A stretch of 64,000 nucleotides of DNA from Phytohabitans aurantiacus (GCF_027923225.1 NZ_BSDI01000013.1:220228-284227), one strand, 5' to 3'. Counted from the stretch's first letter, positions 16,453-24,929 are shown. Made by a program: numbers and translations. Notes: a model not told the origin generated them from the sequence alone.

Positions 16453-17667
16453 ATGGCGAAGATCAAGGTGAACAACCCAGTCGTCGAGCTCGACGGCGAC
16501 GAGATGACCCGGATCATCTGGAAGCAGATCCGGGAGCAGCTGATCCTGCCTTACCTCGACGTCGAGCTGGAGTACTACGACCTCTCGATCCAGCACCGCG
16601 ACGAGACCGACGACCAGGTCACCGTCGACGCCGCCAACGCCATCAAGCGCCACGGCGTGGGCGTCAAGTGCGCCACCATCACGCCGGACGAGGCGCGGGT
16701 CGAGGAGTTCGGCCTGAAGAAGATGTGGCGCTCGCCCAACGGCACCATCCGTAACATCCTCGGTGGCGTGGTCTTCCGCGAGCCGATCATCATGTCGAAC
16801 GTGCCCCGGCTGGTGCCCGGCTGGACCAAGCCGATCATCATCGGCCGTCACGCGCACGGCGACCAGTACAAGGCCACCGACTTCGTGGTGCCCGGCCCCG
16901 GCACGGTCACCATCACGTACACCCCGCAGGACGGCTCGGCGCCGGTCGAGTTGGAGGTCGCCAACTTCCCCGGTGGCGGCGTGGCCATGGGCATGTACAA
17001 CTTCGACGAGTCGATTCGCGACTTCGCGCGCGCCTCGTTCCGGTACGGCCTCGACCGCGGCTACCCGGTGTACCTGTCGACGAAGAACACGATCCTCAAG
17101 GCGTATGACGGGCGCTTCAAGGACCTGTTCGCCGAGGTATTCGAAAACGAGTTCGCCTCGGAGTTCGCCGCCGCCGGCATCACGTACGAGCACCGGCTGA
17201 TCGACGACATGGTGGCCGCCGCGCTCAAGTGGGAGGGCGGCTTCGTCTGGGCGTGCAAGAACTACGACGGTGACGTGCAGTCCGACACGGTGGCGCAGGG
17301 CTACGGGTCGCTCGGCCTGATGACCTCGGTGCTCATGGCTCCCGACGGCAAGACCGTCGAGGCGGAGGCGGCGCACGGCACGGTCACCCGGCACTACCGG
17401 CAGTGGCAGAAGGGCGAGAAGACCTCGACCAACCCGATCGCGTCGATCTTCGCGTGGACGCGGGGCCTGGCGCACCGCGGCAAGGTCGACGGGACGCCGG
17501 CGGTGACGGAGTTCGCGGAGAAGCTGGAGCAGGTCTGCGTCGAGACCGTCGAGGGCGGCCAGATGACGAAGGACTTGGCGCTGCTGATCTCGCGTGACGC
17601 GCCGTGGCTGACGACCGACGAGTTCATGAACGCCCTGGACCAGAACCTCGCCAAGAAGCTCGCCTGA
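16453..17667 (+). CDS. icd: NADP-dependent isocitrate dehydrogenase (dimeric, eukaryote-like type)
   Basis: It converts isocitrate to 2-oxoglutarate with NADPH formation. Substrate residues are visible in SPNGTIRNILGG (near residues 95-106) and GRHAHGDQYKATDF, and the metal/active region in LIDDMVAAALK and NYDGDVQSDTVAQGYGSLG. The length (404 aa) is that of homodimeric IDH. The ATG at 16453 follows GAGAGGAG at about 10 nt. Downstream is a 960-bp gene-free island full of repeats. Confidence 0.96.
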   Translation: MAKIKVNNPVVELDGDEMTRIIWKQIREQLILPYLDVELEYYDLSIQHRDETDDQVTVDAANAIKRHGVGVKCATITPDEARVEEFGLKKMWRSPNGTIRNILGGVVFREPIIMSNVPRLVPGWTKPIIIGRHAHGDQYKATDFVVPGPGTVTITYTPQDGSAPVELEVANFPGGGVAMGMYNFDESIRDFARASFRYGLDRGYPVYLSTKNTILKAYDGRFKDLFAEVFENEFASEFAAAGITYEHRLIDDMVAAALKWEGGFVWACKNYDGDVQSDTVAQGYGSLGLMTSVLMAPDGKTVEAEAAHGTVTRHYRQWQKGEKTSTNPIASIFAWTRGLAHRGKVDGTPAVTEFAEKLEQVCVETVEGGQMTKDLALLISRDAPWLTTDEFMNALDQNLAKKLA

Positions 17668-17717
17668 CACGGGTGTAACCGCGCCCGCGCCCGCCGCGCG
17701 CGGTGGGCACTGCGGGC

Positions 17718-17820
17718 GCCGTGCGCACCGCGCGTGTCCTGCGCGCCGTGCGCACCGCGCGTGCCCTGCGCGCCGTGCGCACCGCGCGTGTCCTGCGCGC
17801 TGTGCGCACCGCGCGCGCCG
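17718..17820. repeat. 27-bp tandem repeat, about four units
   Basis: Units GCCGTGCGCACCGCGCGTGT... start at 17718, 17745, 17772 and 17799, with few substitutions. Being a multiple of three, it creates repeating false peptides. It lies 50 bp after icd and just before repeat copy E. Confidence 0.85.
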
Positions 17821-17829
17821 GCTTTCGTC

Positions 17830-17904
17830 GATCAAGGGCGAATGCACGTGGTTGGATCGCCAAACCGCGTGCATTCGCCCTTGATCCTTGCGATTGCCCT
17901 TGAT
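17830..17904 (+). repeat. GATCAAGG repeat, copy E (full)
   Basis: Core 17830-17886 with arms GATCAAGGGCGAATGCACG and its exact complement. The loop TGGTTGGATCGCCAAACCG departs from the usual loop in its second half. The outer CCCTTGATC ends at 17904. It is oriented with the upstream icd gene. Confidence 0.9.
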
Positions 17905-17976
17905 CGGCGGTGGTTCCGCGCTGTAGCGCCCCGCGCCGGGCCCGGGCCGGCCTGCGCGCCCCGCGCGGAGTCCGCA

Positions 17977-18066
17977 GCGTGGCTTGGTAGGGCAGGCTGG
18001 GATCTGCGTCCGGATATATCCGGCTTGGTGGGGCGCAAGATCCCAGCTCACCCCACCAAGCCACGC
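17977..18066. repeat. nested palindrome (29-bp imperfect arms, inner perfect palindrome)
   Basis: Arms 17977-18005 and 18038-18066 pair over 29 bp with about four mismatches; the 32-nt centre holds the self-complementary CCGGATATATCCGG (18010-18023). A second, unrelated hairpin follows at 18086. There is no T-run. It could be a cruciform or terminator between the convergent icd and protease genes, or a small mobile-element relic. Confidence 0.75.
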
Positions 18067-18085
18067 ACGCGGTCAGATCTTGGAG

Positions 18086-18113
18086 CTGGACCGTCGCCAT
18101 AGCGACGGTCCAG
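18086..18113. terminator. 12-bp perfect hairpin in the icd / protease convergent region
   Basis: CTGGACCGTCGC (18086-18097) pairs exactly with 18102-18113 around a CATA loop, and flanking TTGG/CCAA can extend it. There is no T-run. It is probably a terminator for one of the convergent genes, though it lies more than 400 bp from either stop codon. Confidence 0.5.
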
Positions 18114-18204
18114 CGCCAAGGTCTCGTGCTTCGCAATGTGTGGCCGCGAATCGCGGCCTTCGTCGCCGCCATTACGGGCAGCGCGGCGAAACGTGGCGCG
18201 ACGG

Positions 18205-18503
18205 CGATCAAGGCCGATCTCATCGATCAAGGGCGAATGCACGTGGAAATGAGATCCAACCGCGTGCGTTCGCCCTTGATCGGCGTGCTCGGCGTGGCGA
18301 CACGCCGTGCTGGGCTGGCTTGGGGGCCGACGCGTGCGGAGAAGAGATCCAACCGCGTGCGTTCGCCCTTGATCGGCGTGTGTGGGGCGTGGCGACACGC
18401 CGTCATGGGCGGGCGGTGGCGCCGGGGAGAGGACGGGCGCGGGCTGGGTTGCCTCTCTTTCGCCCACCTGTGGGTGGCCCGGAGGGCCAGGGCTTCTTGA
18501 TCG
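18205..18503 (-). repeat. composite GATCAAGG element F/G (about 300 bp)
   Basis: It has the same module order as 5173-5468: outer GATCAAGG (18205), full core 18225-18281 in minus orientation, GCGA-loop hairpin (18291-18306), spacer, half copy lacking the left arm (18334-18374), a second GCGA hairpin (18386-18401), a conserved G/C-rich segment ending GGCCAGGGCTTCTTGATC. It precedes the end of the minus-strand S1C protease gene and points with it. The sequence is similar to the other composite over its full length by eye. Confidence 0.85.
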
Positions 18504-18625
18504 GCGGGCTGGCGGCGCGGGGCCGAGTGCGGCGCGGGGCGGGGCGCGGGGGCGGTGCGGGGCCGGGGGGCGAGGGCGGGGGCGGGAAGGGTGGGAGTAG
18601 GGGTGGGTGGGCTCGCCGTGGGGAG

Positions 18626-19555
18626 TTAGTTCAGTTCGGCGGGGACGGTCACTACGTCTACTAAGGCGCCGCGGCGGAGGAGCGTTACGGGCATGCGGGT
18701 GCCGATTGCCGGGCCTAGCATCAGGCGCTGGAGCGCCTGCACGTTCGACACCGGGCGCCCGCCCGCGGAGATGATCACGTCGCCCAGGTAGATGCCCGCT
18801 ACGCCGGCCGGGCTGCCGGGTACGACCTCCACGACGCGCAGGCCCATCTTCTGCTCCAGCCGCTCGGCGATCGGGGGCGGCAGCGGAATGGGTACGCCCG
18901 CCACGCCCAGCCAGGCACGCCGTACCCGGCCGGTCGACACCAGTTCGCCGATGATCTGGCGAGTGTTCGGGTTGATCGGCACGGCGAGCCCGAGCCCGTA
19001 CCCGGCGACGGCCGTGTTGACGCCGATCACCCAGCCGTTGGAGTTGGCGAGTGCGCCGCCGGAGTTGCCCGGGTTGAGGGCGGCGTCGGTCTGGATCACG
19101 TCGTCGATGAGGCGCACGTTGCGGCCGTCGCGGGCCGGGATGGAGCGGCCAAGGCCGGACACGACGCCGGCGGTCACCGAGCCGGCCAGGCCCATCGGGT
19201 TGCCTACCGCCACCACGAGCTGCCCGATCCGCAGCCGGTCGGCGTCGCCGAGCTCGGCGGGCGGGGCGCCGGTTGCGCGTACCCGGAGGACAGCGAGGTC
19301 GGAGAGCGGGTCCGCGCCGACCACGTCGAACCGGGTTTCCAGGCCGTCGCCGAATGTGGCCGTGCCACCCGTGGCGCCGGCGACCACGTGTGCGCTGGTG
19401 AGCAGGAACCCATCGTCGGTGAAGGTCACGGCCGATCCGGCGCCCGCGCCGCGGGCCGTGCGTACCGCGAGAGCGGCCACGCTGGGCAGAACCTTCTCGG
19501 CGACGGTGGTGACCACCTGGGAGTACGCGTCGAAGACGTCCTGTTCGGTACTCAT
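18626..19555 (-). CDS. trypsin-like serine protease of the S1C (HtrA/DegP) family with PDZ domain
   Basis: A 309-residue protein with the full catalytic triad: His in LLTSAHVVAG (near 55), Asp in PLSDLAVLRV (near 85) and Ser in NPGNSGGAL (near 162-170). A single PDZ domain follows (about 215-305; LGVAGVPIP, VVPGSPAGVAGIYLGDVI). Unlike most actinobacterial HtrA proteins it has no N-terminal membrane anchor or signal peptide: the protein begins with an acidic, soluble segment. I therefore infer a cytoplasmic location, or export by an unseen route. Its ATG overlaps the stop of the upstream PLP-enzyme gene by 4 nt, so the two are co-translated. Confidence 0.9.
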   Translation of the reverse strand: MSTEQDVFDAYSQVVTTVAEKVLPSVAALAVRTARGAGAGSAVTFTDDGFLLTSAHVVAGATGGTATFGDGLETRFDVVGADPLSDLAVLRVRATGAPPAELGDADRLRIGQLVVAVGNPMGLAGSVTAGVVSGLGRSIPARDGRNVRLIDDVIQTDAALNPGNSGGALANSNGWVIGVNTAVAGYGLGLAVPINPNTRQIIGELVSTGRVRRAWLGVAGVPIPLPPPIAERLEQKMGLRVVEVVPGSPAGVAGIYLGDVIISAGGRPVSNVQALQRLMLGPAIGTRMPVTLLRRGALVDVVTVPAELN

Positions 19556-21261
19556 GACCTCCGGAACGCGGCCGGACGCCGGTCAATGTCCGGATCCGCT
19601 GTGAGCGAACACGCCGGCAGCTCGAACCAGCGCAGCTCTTCGAAGTGCGGTGACACCGCCTCGCCCGGGTGCCCGTCGAGATCCGGCTCGGGCAGGCTGA
19701 GCAGCAGGTCGCGGGCGTACGCCAGATAGCCGGCGAGCGCGTCCTCGTCGGCCCGTTCGTGGTGGCAGGGCCAGGACAGCCGGCCATCCTCGTCGTACCG
19801 GAGCTGGCCGAGCCGCAGCGGTGGCTCCACGACGCCTGCGCGGTGCCGCCACAGCGCTGTGTGCGGGTCGAACCGGTACTCCGGTAGGAGTTTCCACCCG
19901 TGGGAGGCGACGAGGTCCACGGCGTCGATCAGGTACCCGCACACCACGTCGGTCAGGAAGTAGTTGAAGCTGACCCGTACCCACCCGGGCTTGATTCCCT
20001 CGCAGCCCGCGACGATCTCCGCCTCGTACCGGTGCGAGAGCTCCAGGTCGACGCCCAGCAGCCGGTGTCCGTACGGTCCCGCACATGAGCAGCCGCCGCG
20101 CGACTGGATGCCGAACAGGTCGTTGAGCACGGCCACGACGAAGTTGTGGTGCAGGCCGCGGCCGTTCGGGCGGCGTATCACGAAGGAGAGGATCGAGAGC
20201 CGGTCAGCGGTCAGGTTGCCGAGGATCTGGATGGCCGGATTCGCGCTCCAGATCGTGACCGCCCGGCGCAGGAACTGCTCCTCCTGCTCGCGGATCACGT
20301 CCGTCCCGACGGCCCGCTTGAGCTGAAAAACGAGGCCGGCGCGGATGGACTCGACGATCGCAGGCGTGCCGCCCTCTTCCCGGTGCGCCGGGTCGGTGAG
20401 GTAGTGGTGCTCGTACGCGTTGACATAGTCGACCGTGCCGCCTCCCGGCACCGTCGGCACCCGGTTACGCAGCAGCTCACGCCGCACCACCAGCACGCCC
20501 GGCGTGCCCGGCCCGCCCACGAACTTGTGCGGCGACAGGAAGATCGCGTCCTTGCCGTCGATGCGGATGTCGACGTACGGGCCGGCGGCCGCGTAGTCCC
20601 AGAACGACAGCGCGCCGTGCCGGTGTAGCAGCGCGGCGATCGCGTCGGTGTCGGTGAGGATGCCGGTGACGTTCGACGCGGCCGAAAAGGACCCGATCTT
20701 CAAGGGCCGGTCCGCGTACCGGATCAGCGCCGCCTCCAGCGCGTCCTGATCGACATGGCCGTCGTGATCTTCGGGAATCAGCACGAGATCCGCGATCGAT
20801 TCGCGCCACGGCAGGTCGTTCGAGTGATGCTCGTACGGTCCGATAAAGACCACTGGACGTTCGTGCGGCGGGATCTGGTCGCGGAGGCCATAGGCGTCGT
20901 CGAGCGCCGCCGGCAGCCGCAGGCCGAGTACCGAAATGAGCTTGTCGATCGCACCGGTGGCACCCGATCCGGCGAAGATGACGACGGTGTTCTCGTCACC
21001 GCCCACGCAGTCGCGGATCATCGTCCGGGCGTCTTCGCGTAGGCGGGTGGTCTGTAGTCCGGTGCCGGACGATTCGGTGTGCGTGTTGGCGTATCGTGGC
21101 AGCACCTCGTCGCGAATGAACTCTTCGATGAAGCTGAGAGCGCGTCCGGACGCGGTGTAATCGGCGTACGTCACGCGGCGCGGACCGTACGGACCCCACA
21201 TCACCTGGTCGTCACCGATGACCGCTTCGCGTACGCGGCGCAACAACGGCGTGTCGCCCAT
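19552..21261 (-). CDS. PLP-dependent aminotransferase class V-fold enzyme (cysteine-desulfurase-like)
   Basis: A 569-residue fold-type-I PLP enzyme of the NifS/CsdA superfamily. The Schiff-base lysine is in LSPHKFVGGPGTPG (near 245-258), the cofactor region in FAGSGATGAIDKL and SFSAASNVTG, and a Cys-rich loop GGCSCAGPYGHRLL lies near 390. The C-terminal part is about 150 residues longer than in normal desulfurases. Substrate unknown. GATAAT sits 5 nt before the ATG, suggesting a leaderless transcript. It forms a two-gene operon with the S1C protease. Confidence 0.85.
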   Translation of the reverse strand: MGDTPLLRRVREAVIGDDQVMWGPYGPRRVTYADYTASGRALSFIEEFIRDEVLPRYANTHTESSGTGLQTTRLREDARTMIRDCVGGDENTVVIFAGSGATGAIDKLISVLGLRLPAALDDAYGLRDQIPPHERPVVFIGPYEHHSNDLPWRESIADLVLIPEDHDGHVDQDALEAALIRYADRPLKIGSFSAASNVTGILTDTDAIAALLHRHGALSFWDYAAAGPYVDIRIDGKDAIFLSPHKFVGGPGTPGVLVVRRELLRNRVPTVPGGGTVDYVNAYEHHYLTDPAHREEGGTPAIVESIRAGLVFQLKRAVGTDVIREQEEQFLRRAVTIWSANPAIQILGNLTADRLSILSFVIRRPNGRGLHHNFVVAVLNDLFGIQSRGGCSCAGPYGHRLLGVDLELSHRYEAEIVAGCEGIKPGWVRVSFNYFLTDVVCGYLIDAVDLVASHGWKLLPEYRFDPHTALWRHRAGVVEPPLRLGQLRYDEDGRLSWPCHHERADEDALAGYLAYARDLLLSLPEPDLDGHPGEAVSPHFEELRWFELPACSLTADPDIDRRPAAFRRS

Positions 21262-21373
21262 GACTCATTATCGCCCCACTCAAAAGTGGAAATTTCGGGG
21301 AGTCGCACATCCTGTCCGGTTGCGGTCAGGCGCCGGCCGGTTGACTAGTCGTAGCTCCCGAAAGGGGGAACGG

Positions 21374-21694
21374 ATGGTCAGCGTGGACCAGACTGAGCCG
21401 GCCGACGTGGTGGACCGCCTGTTGTGGCGGGACGCGCAGTACATGCTCGGGCGGCACGCACAACCCAACCAGGCCGGTGAGTGTGTCTGGTGCGGCTCGG
21501 AGTGGCCGTGCCCGCCCAGGAGACTCGCCGAGCGTGCCGAGGCGGCATCCCGCCGGCCCTGGCGCGAGGCATGGACGGCTCGGCACGACCTCAACGGGCT
21601 ACGCGCACTGCCCAGCTGGCGCGAGAGACCCGGTGGAGGCCGGTGGCGGGAGCGACATGCCCCTGCGAACCGAGGCTCCTTCGACCAACCATGA
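21374..21694 (+). CDS. small hypothetical protein with CxxC zinc-like motif
   Basis: A 106-residue hydrophilic protein. The ATG at 21374 follows AAGGGGGAACGG, a good ribosome site. The only distinctive part is CVWCGSEWPCPPRRLAERA (near residues 38-56), with two or three cysteines spaced like a small zinc knuckle. The C-terminus is Arg/Trp-rich and of low complexity. I do not know the function. It is divergent from the PLP-enzyme gene and convergent with the GNAT gene; a long palindrome lies after it. Confidence 0.6.
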   Translation: MVSVDQTEPADVVDRLLWRDAQYMLGRHAQPNQAGECVWCGSEWPCPPRRLAERAEAASRRPWREAWTARHDLNGLRALPSWRERPGGGRWRERHAPANRGSFDQP

Positions 21695-21836
21695 CCCATA
21701 TTCGGCGGTGACGCCCCGGTGCCCCGCCAGCACCGTGGCGACCCGCGAAACACCCACCCAGCAGTCCGGTGGCCAGCATGCCTCCGCTGGTCCGACGCCT
21801 CCGGCCAGGCGTTCCCCCGGTTTGGGTGGGTATGGC

Positions 21837-21893
21837 GGGCGAGAGTACGTGATCGCCGGTTCCCCCGCATGCATCGATCACGTACTCTCGCCC
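21837..21893. terminator. 19-bp perfect inverted repeat between convergent genes
   Basis: GGGCGAGAGTACGTGATCG (21837-21855) pairs exactly with 21875-21893 around a 19-nt loop. It lies between the small zinc-like protein gene and the end of the GNAT gene (21908). No T-run. It is probably a bidirectional terminator; the arm-loop-arm size of 19+19+19 equals that of the GATCAAGG repeats, although the sequence is different. Confidence 0.75.
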
Positions 21894-21907
21894 GGCCAGT
21901 TTCCGTT

Positions 21908-22414
21908 CTACGGCAGTGGCCGGGCGTACCGCATCTGCCGCACGAGCGCCGAGCCGATGTGCTCGTCGCGCTCGACACCCTCTGGCGCCCAGCCGCCCCG
22001 CTCGTAAAAGTGCCGGGCCCGCGCGTTGCCGGTGAGCACCCACAGCACCGCCCGGCGCCAGCCGCTCGCGGCCAGCTTCGCGAGAGCGTCGCGCATCAGC
22101 AGCTTGCCCACGCCGCTGCCCAGCCGATCAGGGTCGACGTGGATGGCGTTCAGGATGCCCGTATCCGGCTCCTCGTCGGGCCCAAGATAGGTGAACCCGA
22201 CGACCACCCCGCCCGCCTCGGCCACCGTGAGCTGGTAATTGTCTTTCTCGTACCGCCATCGCTCGACCCAGTAGTCGACCATCGCGTTCGCTGGCATGGC
22301 GGTGAGATCGTCGACCGGGATGAAACCCGAGTACGCCGTCAGCCTCGACCGGAAATGCAGCTCACCGACCGCGGGTAGGTCGTCTTCGGCACCGGCTCGG
22401 ATCATGACGGTCAC
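21908..22414 (-). CDS. GNAT-family N-acetyltransferase
   Basis: A 168-residue acetyl-CoA-dependent acetyltransferase. The fold is complete: N-terminal RAGAEDDLPAVGELH, the central AIHVDPDRLGSGVGKLLM containing the acetyl-CoA loop (R/Q-x2-G-x-G/A), and the C-terminal ARHFYERGGW. Substrate unknown. The GTG at 22414 overlaps the rnz stop by 4 nt, so it is translated with rnz; an ATG at 22405 is a possible alternative start. Confidence 0.85.
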   Translation of the reverse strand: MTVMIRAGAEDDLPAVGELHFRSRLTAYSGFIPVDDLTAMPANAMVDYWVERWRYEKDNYQLTVAEAGGVVVGFTYLGPDEEPDTGILNAIHVDPDRLGSGVGKLLMRDALAKLAASGWRRAVLWVLTGNARARHFYERGGWAPEGVERDEHIGSALVRQMRYARPLP

Positions 22415-23310
22415 GCCGTCGAGGGTAGCCGCGGCGGCACGGGTACCCGCATGAGATCTTCGGCGATGACCAGCTCGCCGTCGAAGTGCTCGCGCGCCTC
22501 CGCGGCGAAGCCCGCCGGATCGTCGTACCGCTGGCTGAAGTGCGTCAGCACCAGCCGGCGTACCCCGGACTCCGCCGCCACGCGCGCCGCCTGCGCCGCG
22601 GTCAGGTGGCCGGCCTGCGCGGCGGTCGCGGCGTCCTGCGACCGGAAGGTCGCCTCGATGATCAGCAGGTCCGCGCCTTCGGCGAGCGCGTAGACGTTGT
22701 CGCAGAGGCCCGTGTCCATCACGAACGCGAAGCGCTGCCCGGGGCGCGGGGCGCTGACCTCGGCGAGCGTCACCCCGCGGAGATGTCCGGCACGAATGAG
22801 CTCACCCACCGCCGGGCCGGAGATGCCGTGGGCGGCCAGCTTGTCGGGCAGCATGCGGCGGCCGTCGGGTTCGATCAGCCGGTACCCGTAGGTCTCGATC
22901 GGATGGCGCAGCCGCCGCGCTTCCATGGTGGTGCCCGGAATCGGCCCGTCTGTGGTGATTGGCTGCTCGCGTACGTCAGCGGTCTCGTAGAAACTGGTGG
23001 CGTGCCGCAGCGCCCTGAAGAACCCGGTGCCGCTGGCGGGAAAGTGCGCGGTGACGGTGTGCGGCACCCGGTCGAGCGACAGCCGCTGGATGACGCCCGG
23101 CAGGCCCAGGCTGTGATCGCCGTGGAAGTGAGTGACGCAGATCCGGGTGATGTCGCTGGCGGCCACGCCCGCCCGCAGCATCTGCCTCTGCGTACCCTCA
23201 CCCGGGTCGAAAAGAATCCCCTGGTCATCCCAGCGCAGGAGGTACCCGTTGTGGTTCCGTTGACGGGTCGGCACCTGGCTCGCCGTGCCGAGGATGATCA
23301 GCTCACGCAC
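22411..23310 (-). CDS. rnz: ribonuclease Z (tRNA 3'-end processing)
   Basis: A zinc endonuclease that trims tRNA 3' trailers. The MBL-fold motif HFHGDHSLGLPG lies near residues 61-72, the DTGLCDN aspartate near 195, LLIIEATF and LVLTHFSQRY near 260 complete the metal site. Length 299 aa. The GTG start at 23310 has no ribosome site, but TAATAT (complement of 23316-23321) lies 5 nt upstream, so the mRNA is likely leaderless. A complex inverted-repeat structure abuts the promoter. It is co-translated with the GNAT gene. Confidence 0.93.
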   Translation of the reverse strand: MRELIILGTASQVPTRQRNHNGYLLRWDDQGILFDPGEGTQRQMLRAGVAASDITRICVTHFHGDHSLGLPGVIQRLSLDRVPHTVTAHFPASGTGFFRALRHATSFYETADVREQPITTDGPIPGTTMEARRLRHPIETYGYRLIEPDGRRMLPDKLAAHGISGPAVGELIRAGHLRGVTLAEVSAPRPGQRFAFVMDTGLCDNVYALAEGADLLIIEATFRSQDAATAAQAGHLTAAQAARVAAESGVRRLVLTHFSQRYDDPAGFAAEAREHFDGELVIAEDLMRVPVPPRLPSTA

Positions 23311-23320
23311 GCCAGATATT

Positions 23321-23394
23321 AGACAACCCCCGGGGCTCCCACGCTTGTGCGTGGACCGGCTGGACTAGGCCGGAACCCCGGGGGTCGGGTGTCT
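23321..23394. other. three-way-junction inverted repeat at the rnz promoter
   Basis: The outer stem is AGACA/TGTCT (23321-23325 / 23390-23394), continued by ACCCCCGGGG/CCCCGGGGGT (23326-23335 / 23376-23385). Inside are two hairpins: CCACGC/GCGTGG (23339-23344 / 23349-23354) and CCGGC/GCCGG (23356-23360 / 23369-23373). It touches the putative -10 element of rnz. It is not a tRNA. It could be a regulatory DNA structure, a terminator from upstream, or a small RNA on either strand. The rest of 23395-23631 holds nothing I recognise. Confidence 0.6.
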
Positions 23395-23631
23395 GACTTG
23401 GTTTCGCCGCACCGCTGTCACACGGTCTCGACGACGTGCTGTGTCAAGGACAGCGGCTAGCGGACAGCCACCTCACGAGTCCTATAGCTACACAAAGCCG
23501 GACCACCTCCCTTCCCGTGTACCGCCACGCTATCCACTACGCGAGGAGATCGGCAACGCCAATTTCCCCGCTCCCCACCGCCCGCTGCGCCGCCCGTCCG
23601 CGCCGCCCGGTCCCCGCCGCCTGTCCGCGCC

Positions 23632-23707
23632 GATCAAGGGCGAATGCACATGGTTCGATCTCTTTTCCGCGTGTTTTCGCCCTTGATCCATGCACATGGC
23701 CTTGATC
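23632..23707 (+). repeat. GATCAAGG repeat, copy H (full, arms partly decayed)
   Basis: Core 23632-23688, loop TGGTTCGATCTCTTTTCCG region intact. The right arm reads CGTGTTTTCGCCCTTGATC, so one or two pairs are lost against GATCAAGGGCGAATGCACA. Outer CCTTGATC ends at 23707. It is 42 bp from the end of the minus-strand msrA but points the opposite way, one of two exceptions to the usual orientation. Confidence 0.85.
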
Positions 23708-23748
23708 GACGCGGCCGGAATGCGCCGCGCGTGCACCGCAGAGCCGGA

Positions 23749-24405
23749 TCAGGCGCGGGCTACGCCGATTGGGCAGGTCATGCCGTTGGGGCCGTGGTTG
23801 CAGTACCCGTTCGGGTTTTTTGCGTCGGAAAGGTACTGCTGGTGGTAATCCTCCGCGAAGTAGTACTCCCGCAGGGGCTCGATCTCGGTGGTGATCTCGT
23901 CGCGCCCGGCCGCTCGCACCACCGGCGCGAACGCCTCGCGGGACGCCTCCGCCACCTTCGCCTGAGCGTCGGACGTGGTGTAGATGGTCGAGCGGTACTG
24001 GGTGCCGACGTCGTTGCCCTGGCGCATGCCCTGGGTCGGGTCGTGGTTCTCCCAGAAGACCTTGAGCAGCTGCTCGTACCCGATTTTCGCCGGGTCGTAC
24101 ACCACCTGGACCACCTCGGCGTGGCCGGTGAGGCCGGAGCAGACCTCCTCGTAGGTCGGGTTCGGGGTGCTGCCACCGGCGTAGCCCACCGACGTGGATA
24201 TCACGCCGGGCAGGCGCCAGAAGAGTCGCTCAGCGCCCCAGAAGCAGCCCATCCCGAAGACCGCCACCTCGGCGCCGGCGGGCCAGGGGCCGGTCAGCGG
24301 GGTGCCGAGGACGGTGTGGCGCGCGGCCACCGGCATCTCGGTGGTGCGGCCGGGTAGGGCCTGGTCGGGGGTGGGTAGGTCGATTTTCACGCGTCGTAGG
24401 AACAC
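23749..24405 (-). CDS. msrA: peptide-methionine (S)-S-oxide reductase
   Basis: It reduces methionine-S-sulfoxide in proteins and free methionine. The catalytic cysteine is in FGMGCFWGAERLFW (near residue 54), and EEVCSGLTGHAEVV and YYFAEDYHQQYL are conserved. The C-terminal NGYCNHGPNGMTC supplies the resolving cysteines. Length 218 aa. I chose the GTG at 24405 because GGAGGT lies 8 nt upstream and because the encoded FLRRVKIDLPTPDQALPGR is the normal actinobacterial N-terminus. Confidence 0.95.
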   Translation of the reverse strand: MFLRRVKIDLPTPDQALPGRTTEMPVAARHTVLGTPLTGPWPAGAEVAVFGMGCFWGAERLFWRLPGVISTSVGYAGGSTPNPTYEEVCSGLTGHAEVVQVVYDPAKIGYEQLLKVFWENHDPTQGMRQGNDVGTQYRSTIYTTSDAQAKVAEASREAFAPVVRAAGRDEITTEIEPLREYYFAEDYHQQYLSDAKNPNGYCNHGPNGMTCPIGVARA

Positions 24406-24450
24406 GGGTTGACACCTCCGACATGGGTAACGCCAAGGGCCGCCCAAGCC

Positions 24451-24864
24451 TTACCCGAGCGCTGCGGCGATCTTCTCGGCGTACAGGCTGGCCTCATCAT
24501 CAGACGTGTACCGCGTCCGGGGCCAGAAGAAACCGCGGAGGCCGTCGCCTTTCGTCCGCGGTACCACGTGGGTGTGGAGGTGCGGCACGGACTGCGACAC
24601 CTTGTTGTTCATGGCGACGAAGGTCCCGCCCGCACCGAGGCCGGCCTCGACGGCGAGTGACAGGCGGCGCACCAGGCCGAAGTAGGGCTCCAGGTCGCCG
24701 GTGGGCAGGTCGCCGAGGACGGCGACGTGCGTGCGCGGCACGACCAGGACGTGGCCCTTGAAGACCGGCCTGGTGTCCAGGAACGCGAACCCGCCGGGCT
24801 CGTCGGCGACCACGAACCCGGGTACCGAGCCTGCGACGATGCCACAGAACAAGCATTGAGCCAT
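24451..24864 (-). CDS. HIT-family nucleotide-binding protein
   Basis: A 137-residue histidine-triad hydrolase or transferase acting on nucleoside phosphates. The triad HLHTHVVPR lies near residues 96-104. The N-terminal CLFCGIVAG has a CxxC pair that often binds zinc in this family. Substrate not determined. TACCCT lies 6 nt before the ATG, so the transcript is probably leaderless. It is divergent from the lyase gene. Confidence 0.9.
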   Translation of the reverse strand: MAQCLFCGIVAGSVPGFVVADEPGGFAFLDTRPVFKGHVLVVPRTHVAVLGDLPTGDLEPYFGLVRRLSLAVEAGLGAGGTFVAMNNKVSQSVPHLHTHVVPRTKGDGLRGFFWPRTRYTSDDEASLYAEKIAAALG

Positions 24865-24929
24865 CCGGGAAGGGTAGAGCCTGCGCGGCGAGTGCGAGGG
24901 TCGGCTGGGGGAGGACTAGCCTCGACCTA

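Noticed and set aside
17624..18664. Open frames across the icd/protease gap with VRTAR-type repeats
   Set aside because: These are translations of the 27-bp tandem repeat and the repeat family, not genes.
21599..22043. Minus-strand frames crossing the 19-bp palindrome
   Set aside because: They overlap the GNAT gene in other frames and have no supporting features.
23321..23394. tRNA-like fold
   Set aside because: It has only two inner hairpins, no anticodon or T-loop sequence and the wrong stem lengths.
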